Assembly: GCA_014523665.1 (NCBI GenBank) | Contig: JAATVR010000795.1 | Span: forward strand, 1-7,093 | DNA from: Nitrososphaerales archaeon TH526 | GTDB lineage: Archaea; Thermoproteota; Nitrososphaeria; Nitrososphaerales; Nitrososphaeraceae | DNA: 7,093 bases | Reading direction: 5' to 3' | Shown: in pieces, positions 1 through 5,470 of the stretch | Numbering within the stretch: the stretch's first letter is position 1 | How the letters are laid out: each line of letters starts with the position of its first letter | Notes under the pieces: model-generated | What the model was told of the DNA's origin: nothing | What the model saw: only the letters and a program-made list of their open reading frames with translations | The model's database searches: none | Program-made: the position numbers and the translations under genes

Positions 1-174
1 CTTGGGTAGGTTTTTCATCAAATCTTCTGGAGAGGAAAAGGTCATTGCCTTAACCCCAAAAGGGTTCATTGATTGTTGTCTTTCCCCTGACGTCTGGTCT
101 ATAAAGCTAACGTGTATGTAAGGCCCCCCATCCTGGGACGCTTCTATTCTTGATACGATAAATTCTTTAATCAT
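1..174 (-). CDS. Conserved-looking small protein, N-terminal part only (runs off left edge)
   Basis: An uninterrupted minus-strand frame starts at the ATG at 174-172 and continues for 58 codons to the edge of the window without a stop. It begins MIKEFIVSRIEASQDGGPY and ends with a segment containing NPFGVKAM and SPEDLMKNL. Codon usage and composition look like a real protein. There is no signal peptide or membrane segment in the visible part, so it is probably cytoplasmic. A TATA-like CTTATAAGTT (minus strand, 210-201) lies about 30 bases before the ATG, which fits a nearly leaderless archaeal transcript. From memory, short thaumarchaeal conserved proteins start in a very similar way, but I cannot give a function; a relative of the arcadin-1 family is a weak guess. 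The protein is truncated here only by the window boundary. Confidence 0.75.
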   Translation of the reverse strand, partial: MIKEFIVSRIEASQDGGPYIHVSFIDQTSGERQQSMNPFGVKAMTFSSPEDLMKNLPK

Positions 175-200
175 TTAACTACAATACAACAAGATTGATT

Positions 201-210
201 AACTTATAAG
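201..210 (-). promoter_or_regulatory. Putative TATA box for the left-edge gene
   Basis: On the minus strand this reads CTTATAAGTT. Its centre is about 31 bases upstream of the ATG at 174, so transcription would begin only a few bases before the start codon. No BRE was separately identified. Confidence 0.45.
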
Positions 211-453
211 CCTTGACTATTATGGAAAACGCATCTTGATGGTTATCTAGAAATTCACTTTTCTAATCGATTTTCTGATGAGATCAGCATTCTGTTTGTT
301 GAGCATCAATTTTTACGGAAGAGTACCGTCGGAATTTAGTATGAATTTTTCCATGCTTTTTACTTTCTTTAATTTAGATATCTGTATACCCATGACGATA
401 GTCATCTCCCAAAAAGTCATATTTCGCGATTATTTTCAATGAGAAAATATCAT

Positions 454-467
454 GGTAAATATTTACC
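454..467. promoter_or_regulatory. 14-bp perfect palindrome with TATA-like core, possible operator
   Basis: GGTAAATATTTACC is its own reverse complement and has an AT-only centre. It lies 61 bases before the first ATG of the broken CHRD gene and about 20 bases before an in-frame GTG at 487. Its position and form would suit a dimeric repressor site overlapping a promoter, or simply a symmetric TATA element. The functional reading is inference; the symmetry is directly seen. Confidence 0.35.
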
Positions 468-528
468 GATATTCATATAGAGGGAAGTGGATACTTTTCA
501 AGAACTCGCACTTGTGCTAAAGGTATCT

Positions 529-1069
529 ATGATTACCCAATTAGCCGCTGAGGACTTGGCAATGCTTTCCTCAATTTATTCACTTACCTTTGCTAGCGAT
601 CTGGGAATATCTGGAATATATTCCTCCTCGCTAATTGGTGATGCGGATTCCTGAAGTAAATACTAAGGCAACCGGGAAAGCCCAATTCGAATCGAATGCA
701 CAAGCAGCTGCATTGGATAAATTCGGCCGCCATAGAGTAGTCAGGCAGTGACATCTCATATGAAATAAACGTCCAAAATATCGAGAAGATTACTGCTGCC
801 CATATCCACATGGGAAGGAGCGGTAAAAAAATGGTCCAATAGTTGCCTCGTTATTCGAGCCTCAAACACCAACTGGGATAATAAGCAGAAAGCTGGCGAG
901 CGGATGTCAAGTGCTGAAAAATCTAGAAGGTCATTTGATAGCCATGTAAATTTTAGATCTGCTCGATCTTTTCGACAGGTGCGAAGCCTACGTCACCATT
1001 TACTCAACTCCTAGTCCAGATGGCGAAATCAGGGGAACGATTCACCAAGGTCAACCAGCCCCCCAATAA
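529..1069 (+). pseudogene. Secreted CHRD-domain protein, decayed by frameshifts and a stop
   Basis: Recognisable CHRD-domain pieces follow one another in order but in different frames. From ATG 529 (frame 1) a hydrophobic stretch AMLSSIYSLTFAS resembles the end of a signal peptide and leads to SSSLIGDAD. The frame then changes near 645-649 to give IPEVNTKATGKAQFE (647-691), the usual start of a CHRD domain. It changes again near 738-750 to give SYEINVQNIEKITAAHIHMG (756-815), the hallmark core. It changes a third time in an A7 run (825-831) to give NGPIVASLFEPQTPTG (830-877). After an in-frame TAA (947-949), the same frame resumes with LDLLDLFD, then AYVTIYSTPSPDGEIRGTI and a terminal TAA at 1067-1069. 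Family knowledge: CHRD domains are beta-rich extracellular modules found in secreted thaumarchaeal proteins, with no well-defined role. Three frame changes plus a nonsense codon argue for a pseudogene rather than sequencing error, although the A7 step alone could be an error. Confidence 0.88.
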
Positions 1070-1198
1070 GTCTAATTTCTAGATCGCCATCGATTGATAG
1101 GTGATTATTTAATAGGTAGTATTGTAGTATATTGTCCCTTTGATCGGGATAGTGAATTGTATTTACACACATAAAGTCATTGTCATGCAAATAAACAC

Positions 1199-1206
1199 TT
1201 TTAAGT
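1199..1206 (+). promoter_or_regulatory. Putative TATA box for the PAC2 gene
   Basis: TTTTAAGT is centred about 35 bases before the ATG at 1237. Transcription would then start near 1228, between the TTG at 1210 and the ATG at 1237. This favours the ATG as the true start, with a leader of under ten bases. Confidence 0.4.
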
Positions 1207-1236
1207 TGATTGCTTCAGCAGCAGACGTGTCGTCCT

Positions 1237-2037
1237 ATGACTGAAGCACGGTTTGACGTAATATATTCAAACTCGTCATTACCTGACTCTAAGTTTCCCA
1301 CTCTCATTTGTGGCTTCCCTGGAAGTGGATATGTTGGAAAACTTGCAGTAGATCATTTAATACATGAATTGAGCGCAAAGCACATGGTAGATATTTACTC
1401 AAACACGTTTCCTCCACAAGTTCTGATTAAGCCAGATGGGACTATAGATCTTATTAGAAATGCAATATATTATCACCAGTCCCCTGCCACCCCTTCTTCG
1501 AACATGATGTTCTTGACTGGAGACTCACAACCTTCCAATCCTGATGCGGAGTACCTATTGGCAGAAACAATTCTTGGAATTGCATCTAGATTTTCTGTTT
1601 TACGCGTATATGCATTGGCTGCTTATATCACTGGGGTCTTTGTCCAGAAGCCACGAGTATTTTGTACAGCATCTGATTTGGAAAGTCTAAAAAGTATCAC
1701 TACACCGGATATCGCTGTTATGGATGGTGGGGCAATAACGGGGATGAATGGATTGATAGTAGGATTGGCCAAATTGAAAGGGATGAGAAGTACGTGTCTA
1801 TTGGGTGAGACCTCAGGCTATGTTGTCGATGCAAAAGCATCCAGGTCCCTATTGGAAGTCTTGACTACGAGACTACGTATAGAGGTTAGTATGGATGCTC
1901 TGGATGCGAGAGCTAAAGACACGGAAATGCTGATAAAATCAATTGAACAGCAGATGGGACAGGCTTCAGGTGGAAGGGTTGAAGGGGCAGACCAAGCCTC
2001 ACAAACTAATCCTCGTAACACAGGGTATATCAGCTGA
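1237..2037 (+). CDS. PAC2-family protein (archaeal proteasome-assembly-chaperone homologue)
   Basis: The 266-residue product belongs to the PAC2 family, which includes eukaryotic proteasome assembly chaperone 2 and the archaeal PbaA/PbaB proteins. The N-terminal signature GFPGSGYVGKLAVDHL is at residues 26-41, and a family-typical block GAITGMNGLIVGLAKLKGM followed by LLGET is at 165-191. The early HMVDIYSNTFPPQVLI segment (49-64) also fits. No signal peptide or membrane helix is seen, so it is cytoplasmic. The last 30 or so residues are Gln/Gly/Asn-rich and probably disordered, ending Tyr-Ile-Ser. The frame is also open upstream to a TTG at 1210 (nine extra residues, MLQQQTCRP), but a TATA-like box at 1199-1206 would put that codon upstream of the transcript, so I chose the ATG. 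It stands alone and converges on the SSB gene, with 72 bases between stops. Its exact role in proteasome assembly or regulation is inferred from the family only. Confidence 0.88.
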   Translation: MTEARFDVIYSNSSLPDSKFPTLICGFPGSGYVGKLAVDHLIHELSAKHMVDIYSNTFPPQVLIKPDGTIDLIRNAIYYHQSPATPSSNMMFLTGDSQPSNPDAEYLLAETILGIASRFSVLRVYALAAYITGVFVQKPRVFCTASDLESLKSITTPDIAVMDGGAITGMNGLIVGLAKLKGMRSTCLLGETSGYVVDAKASRSLLEVLTTRLRIEVSMDALDARAKDTEMLIKSIEQQMGQASGGRVEGADQASQTNPRNTGYIS

Positions 2038-2109
2038 AGACGATTAGTTGCGAGTGAATTTGGCCTCGAACATTGAATTCTCCCTTATGGCATTGGCATA
2101 AGTGAATCG

Positions 2110-2397
2110 TTATACCTTCCTAAGCTTACCATAACGACCTATATTCAGACTATTATCTCCCCTGAAAGCTTGGGTATACCCATTCTCAATAACGACCGTA
2201 TCACCCTCTTGAACCATATCTATTTGATCGTCCCAAAGTGACAGTTTTATACTTCCGCTATCATCTGTTATGACCGCATCTGCGACTCGTGCAGTGCCTC
2301 CGGCCCTAAGGTTTACGGTCCTTGGCTCTGCCACGCTTTCAATTTTTCCTTCTACACTTACACCCCTAATGCCTGGGGTCAATTCAGTTATCTTCAT
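2110..2397 (-). CDS. OB-fold single-stranded-DNA-binding protein (archaeal short SSB/RPA-like)
   Basis: The 95-residue protein is essentially a single OB fold and resembles the DNA-binding domain of crenarchaeal SSB and of RPA70. The start KITELTPGIRGVSVEGKIE matches the first strands. The central ADAVITDDSGSIKLSLWDD (residues 40-58) is the most diagnostic block, and GDTVVIENGYTQAFRGDNSLN (65-85) matches the INxx..f.g..qL end of the fold. It should bind ssDNA, and perhaps RNA, during replication and repair. There is no acidic Gly-rich C-terminal tail of the Sulfolobus SSB type, so it may act through multimerisation or partner proteins. I chose the ATG at 2397 because the AT box TAATATTTAT (minus strand, 2437-2428) sits about 35 bases before it. 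A TTG at 2424 in the same frame would add nine hydrophilic residues (MDDQQLIKE) and cannot be excluded. Confidence 0.87.
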   Translation of the reverse strand: MKITELTPGIRGVSVEGKIESVAEPRTVNLRAGGTARVADAVITDDSGSIKLSLWDDQIDMVQEGDTVVIENGYTQAFRGDNSLNIGRYGKLRKV

Positions 2398-2427
2398 TTC
2401 TTTAATTAGCTGTTGGTCATCCAAAAT

Positions 2428-2437
2428 AAATATTACG
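2428..2437 (-). promoter_or_regulatory. Putative TATA box for the SSB gene
   Basis: On the minus strand this reads TAATATTTAT. The centre is about 35 bases before the ATG at 2397 and only about 8 before the alternative TTG at 2424. It therefore favours the shorter protein, with a very short leader. Confidence 0.4.
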
Positions 2438-2503
2438 TCTCAATTTATCGTCATTTGTGCCAAATCTGAAATCGATTAAATTTTTATCAAGGGACCTTAC
2501 CAG

Positions 2504-2510
2504 TATAATT
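2504..2510 (+). promoter_or_regulatory. Putative TATA box for tRNA-Leu
   Basis: TATAATT is centred about 38 bases before the mature 5' end at 2545, which would place initiation near 2533 with a short 5' leader removed by RNase P. A second AT-rich element, TTAAATTTTTAT (2476-2487), lies further upstream and is an alternative. Confidence 0.4.
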
Positions 2511-2544
2511 GAAACAAGACCTGAAGCTTCACATCACGTATGGA

Positions 2545-2650
2545 GGAGGGGTAGCGAAGCCTGGTCAACCGCGCAGGACTCAAGATTACACGGTTCAGAT
2601 GGGTGATCCCGTCCCTAAGGGGTTCGTGGGTTCGAATCCCACCCCCTCCA
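2545..2650 (+). tRNA. tRNA-Leu (anticodon CAA), with a 21-base intron
   Basis: All parts of a class II leucine tRNA can be folded by eye. The acceptor stem is GGAGGGG (2545-2551) with CCCCTCC (2643-2649), and the discriminator A at 2650 is as expected for Leu. The D arm has the 3-bp stem GCG/CGC (2554-2556, 2570-2572) and loop GG at 2563-2564. The anticodon stem is CAGGA (2574-2578) with TCCCG (2607-2611), and the CAA anticodon at 2581-2583 reads UUG. The long variable arm has stem CCC/GGG (2613-2615, 2619-2621). The T arm is GTGGG-TTCGAAT-CCCAC (2626-2642). The mature form is 85 nt and CCA is not encoded. One flaw is an A-C opposition in the anticodon stem (2575 against 2610). The intron lies at the canonical 37/38 site. 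Confidence 0.96.
2585..2605 (+). other. tRNA intron with canonical bulge-helix-bulge splice motif
   Basis: The exon bases CTCA (2579-2582) pair with intron bases TGGG (2600-2603) to give a 4-bp central helix containing one G-U pair. The flanking 3-base bulges are AGA (2583-2585) and TGA (2604-2606). Cleavage after the second base of each bulge removes exactly 2585-2605 and joins G37 to A38. This is the standard substrate of archaeal tRNA splicing endonuclease. The inner intron helix is weak, with at most two pairs (2586-2587 with 2598-2599). Confidence 0.88.
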
Positions 2651-2884
2651 TTCCTTGAAACGGTTGTAGATTAACTCTGGCTCACTGAATCGTTTTATTG
2701 AAAGCAGCCCTCATTATTAGGTGTGGGCGGTTTGAAAGCTAAACGAAGTGACTAGGCCTATTGTATTGAAGGGTACGATACGAGAGTTTTTGCAGATTCG
2801 AAATCGTAGTGCATCTTTCTTTAGTATGATATAAACTTGACTATCATTCTATCAGGATGGGAGCAGCAGCTGCAGCTGCAGCAT
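2651..2884. other. Spacer between tRNA-Leu and the glycosyltransferase stop; no gene seen
   Basis: A TTTT run at 2694-2697 could end tRNA transcription. No further tRNA, ORF of useful length or clear C/D-box RNA was found. The right end carries a short GCAGCT repeat that is listed separately. Confidence 0.5.
2863..2883. repeat. GCAGCT-type microsatellite containing nested palindromes
   Basis: About three and a half units of GCAGCT/GCA lie immediately downstream of the glycosyltransferase stop codon. GCAGCTGCAGCTGC (2866-2879) and GCTGCAGCTGCAGC (2869-2882) are each perfect 14-bp palindromes, so the transcript can fold into a GC-rich hairpin at the 3' end of the minus-strand gene. It is strikingly GC-rich for this neighbourhood. 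Confidence 0.7.
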
Positions 2885-4306
2885 TCACTTCTCTATGACG
2901 TAAAAGTCGTAGACTGGCGTTCCCTCGTTTCTGTTGTTTCTAAATGTATACTCTATAATCGAATAAAAAGCTGGAAATGTTTCTACAAGGCCTATAATTG
3001 GGCATAAGAGTAAAGTTTGAAAGTGAAATAGAATCTTTTTAGATATCGATATCTGGCTGAATCGAAGATTCTGGAATAATCCAAGTTGATATGAGAACAA
3101 CCAAATAAGAGACGAAAACAGAAGGAGTAATCCTGTAGCGAACTCGATTGGTCCTGCAGTAGTCCAATTATGTAATGCAGAATTCGAATAAAATTGCTGG
3201 AAAGCTAAGTTCAGATTATCCATAAGAGAATTTACGATATCGCCACTCGCAATACTATTGCCTGTGCCACCACCATCAAAGGTAAAAAATGAGAGGACAA
3301 TTGGCAGATTTACATAAATGGAGAGTATTGTTGATAGAAGACCAGCAGCAAAACCCAAGAAATATGTCATGAGCTTATATGATAACTTGGCTCTGTGAAC
3401 AACTGAAAATTTATCAACATTTTGAAGACTACCTAGAACCCATCTTCTCCGCTGCATGAAATGATCCTTGATATTAAGCGGAGGTTGTTCAAGCAAGATC
3501 CCACCATGCCAACCCATAGAATTTGAACCATATTTTTCATATACCAGGTAGCCAAACAATTGATCTTCAGCTAGTGTAGGCCCAAAATTCCAGCCAATGC
3601 TGTCCTCCACATCAGATCGTACAAGGAGGTTACTCCCATGCATATGTAATGGTGGAGTCTTTATAACAACTTTGTTGGTCATCTGTGAAACACAATCGTA
3701 GCATGTGAAAGGTCTAATAGATTCCGCTAATGCAGTCAGAATATTTGCGTTTTCAAATTTAAGAGGGTAAAAAATCGGCCCCTCAGAGGCCACTCCCTTT
3801 CCATCCCGTATGAACTTCAAGAGGGATAAGATTGTCTGAGTTGTAACAAAGCTTTCATCATCCATGTGGTAGATCCAGATCTGTTTCTTGTTTTCCTCAT
3901 GGGATCTTCTATGAAGAAGTGCATATTGGAGTGCTCTTCCTTTCTTAATAGCAGATGTTTTGAACGATTTCGGGACGACCACTACCTCGCAACCGAATTC
4001 ATCAAGGTCTGAATTATCTGAAGGGTCATCAGTTATGACTGATATCTTAAATTTCTCATACTCCACGTTCCTACATGATTCAATTATTGATCGTATCCCT
4101 CTCTTGACTACAGGGGTTTTTGTCGCAGACCTTGTAGTAATCTGAAATATGATCTTTGGATCATTTCTAATCCTCCTAAGATCAGAAGTTATGAATACAT
4201 TTCTGTTTGTGATAAATCTCAAAACGGCAAGGACAGCAATTGGGATGTTGACCAACCATAGAAAGGTTAGCAATCCAGCTAGAAGAGTCTCTTGCAAGTT
4301 CTGCAT
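2885..4306 (-). CDS. Membrane GT2 glycosyltransferase, egghead/BRE-3-like
   Basis: The 473-residue protein has an N-terminal membrane helix (about residues 8-31), a GT-A catalytic domain (about 50-300) and several C-terminal membrane helices (about 312-342, 388-410 and 425-450). Motifs of processive-type GT2 enzymes are clear: DDES at 149-152 (nucleotide-sugar/metal site), LAED at 245-248 (catalytic acid region) and QRRRW at 285-289 (acceptor-site signature). The order EGPIFYPL, HMHGSNLLVR, GWNFG, AEDQLFG, GWHGG, EQPPLNIKDH, QRRRWVLG matches what I recall of the animal egghead beta-mannosyltransferase family. It probably transfers a sugar from a nucleotide donor to a lipid or surface glycan at the cytoplasmic membrane; donor and acceptor are unknown. 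The start is an ATG. The gene is divergent from TFB, with 207 bases between starts, and no other glycan genes are adjacent. Confidence 0.88.
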   Translation of the reverse strand: MQNLQETLLAGLLTFLWLVNIPIAVLAVLRFITNRNVFITSDLRRIRNDPKIIFQITTRSATKTPVVKRGIRSIIESCRNVEYEKFKISVITDDPSDNSDLDEFGCEVVVVPKSFKTSAIKKGRALQYALLHRRSHEENKKQIWIYHMDDESFVTTQTILSLLKFIRDGKGVASEGPIFYPLKFENANILTALAESIRPFTCYDCVSQMTNKVVIKTPPLHMHGSNLLVRSDVEDSIGWNFGPTLAEDQLFGYLVYEKYGSNSMGWHGGILLEQPPLNIKDHFMQRRRWVLGSLQNVDKFSVVHRAKLSYKLMTYFLGFAAGLLSTILSIYVNLPIVLSFFTFDGGGTGNSIASGDIVNSLMDNLNLAFQQFYSNSALHNWTTAGPIEFATGLLLLFSSLIWLFSYQLGLFQNLRFSQISISKKILFHFQTLLLCPIIGLVETFPAFYSIIEYTFRNNRNEGTPVYDFYVIEK

Positions 4307-4485
4307 CTCATATAATCCATAAGCAATAAGAGTGCATTTTTTCTAGAATTGAGTTACGTTAATTTCGTGAAGTGCGAATTGTAGAAGAATAAGTTTGAAT
4401 ATCTAGGCCACTAACTAATCATAATAAGAAAATGGAAGTAGAATTGTATTTCTATTAGAACTTTCAGATTTCTAGAAAAAGTATG

Positions 4486-4493
4486 GATAAAAA
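4486..4493 (+). promoter_or_regulatory. Putative TATA box for the TFB gene
   Basis: ATAAAAAC is centred about 24-25 bases before the ATG at 4514, the right distance for transcription to start at or next to the A of the start codon. The message would be leaderless, and no Shine-Dalgarno sequence is present. Confidence 0.5.
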
Positions 4494-4513
4494 CCGATGA
4501 AGCTTTTTTCCGG

Positions 4514-5461
4514 ATGGAGCCCTGTGATACTTTGGTGCCGTCTGAAAGTAAGCTAAATGACAATACGGATGCCGCTTTTTGCAATCAGTGCCAAAGCTAC
4601 ACAGTCATCTTTGATATGGTGTCAAATGAGTTTGTCTGTAGTTCTTGTGGATGTGTCGTTGCAGACGAGCTCTTGAGTTCTGAGCACGCGGGAAGTTTTC
4701 CATCGAGATCGGGCTACAGCGACAGGGCAAGAACAGGCATGCCCGAATCTCTGGCAGTACATCACAAGGGCTTATCCACTTTGATAGGGATAGGAGATAC
4801 AGATGCCCGAGGCAAAGCACTAGAGCCATCGCAAAAGGTGAAAATGCAAAGGCTAAGGACGTGGAACAATAGATCTCAGCTGAATGACTCCATTTCTAGA
4901 AACCTCGAAAAAGCTCTGAAATTCTTGAACAATTTTGGTGATAAACTCTATTTGAGCCAGGCTGTTATCGAAAGTGCAGCATATATCTACAGAAAAGCAG
5001 CTGTAAAGAAGCTCGCAAAGGGAAGATCGACCCTTGGACTTGTAGGAGCAGCACTCTACGCAGCATGTCGAGAAACAGCTACACCTAAGACTATATCAGA
5101 CATCGCAACAGTTTGTAATCTTCCAACAAAAGACGTTATGACGCACTACAAACTCATCTTGAAGGAATTATCACTACAAGTGCCAGTTCTACATGGTCCT
5201 GACTACGTTACCCTTATCGCCAATAGACTCAGTCTCTCCGAAAGGACAAAGAGGGAAGCCTTGCGAATCTACTCCGATGTTCAAGAAAATCGGATATCTA
5301 TTGGCAAGAATCCAAGAGCCCTTGCAGGGGCCGTTATTTATCTTGCTTCACAGAATTGTAATGAATTTCTGCGTCAAGTCGAAATATGCCAGGTCGCTGA
5401 TATATCGACAGTGTCTCTTAGGAAGCGGTGCAAAGAAATCAAAGTCACCCTTAAAATCTAG
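4514..5461 (+). CDS. tfb: Transcription initiation factor TFB (TFIIB homologue)
   Basis: The 315-residue protein has the full TFB architecture. An N-terminal zinc ribbon uses C23-x2-C26 and C42-x2-C45 to dock on RNA polymerase. The B-reader/linker region (about 60-120) contains the family segment RTGMPES, then HKGLSTLIG and MQRLRTWNNR. Two cyclin-like repeats (about 123-220 and 225-312) carry LGLVGAALYAACRE (174-187) and ALAGAVIYLASQ (269-280). It bridges TBP-DNA and RNA polymerase at promoters, and the helix-turn-helix in the second repeat reads the BRE. The length is close to the usual 300-320 residues. Thaumarchaea often carry several TFB paralogues, and the recognition helices here (DVMTHYKLILKEL and STVSLRKRCKEI) look less conserved than in a typical main TFB, so this may be a specialised copy; that is inference. 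Its stop lies 9 bases from the stop of the phosphatase gene on the other strand. Confidence 0.95.
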   Translation: MEPCDTLVPSESKLNDNTDAAFCNQCQSYTVIFDMVSNEFVCSSCGCVVADELLSSEHAGSFPSRSGYSDRARTGMPESLAVHHKGLSTLIGIGDTDARGKALEPSQKVKMQRLRTWNNRSQLNDSISRNLEKALKFLNNFGDKLYLSQAVIESAAYIYRKAAVKKLAKGRSTLGLVGAALYAACRETATPKTISDIATVCNLPTKDVMTHYKLILKELSLQVPVLHGPDYVTLIANRLSLSERTKREALRIYSDVQENRISIGKNPRALAGAVIYLASQNCNEFLRQVEICQVADISTVSLRKRCKEIKVTLKI

Positions 5462-5470
5462 TGAATTTAC

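Larger units (their letters stand above)
175..528. other. Intergenic stretch without a convincing gene
   Basis: No protein-like frame of normal length is present. A minus-strand ATG frame of 35 codons (420-313, beginning MTFWEMTIVMG) is open but too short and unsupported to call. Small inverted repeats are visible: CTGAT-GAG-ATCAG (275-287) and ATGAC-GATA-GTCAT (392-405), plus a 14-bp perfect palindrome at 454-467 listed separately. The stretch probably contains the promoter of the left-edge gene and the former promoter of the CHRD pseudogene. Confidence 0.5.

Noticed and set aside
275..287. CTGATGAGATCAG considered as a C/D-box RNA element
   Set aside because: A C-box-like TGATGA is present, but no properly spaced D box or paired ends; it is simply a small inverted repeat.
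313..420. Minus-strand 35-codon ATG frame (MTFWEMTIVMG...)
   Set aside because: Too short, no recognisable motif and no clear promoter; expected by chance in AT-rich DNA.
593..811. Minus-strand 72-codon frame with a hydrophobic start (MWIWAAVIFSIFWTF)
   Set aside because: It lies antisense to the CHRD pseudogene, whose core segments explain the same DNA much better.
3960..4145. Plus-strand 61-codon frame inside the glycosyltransferase gene
   Set aside because: Antisense to the conserved catalytic domain; no independent support.
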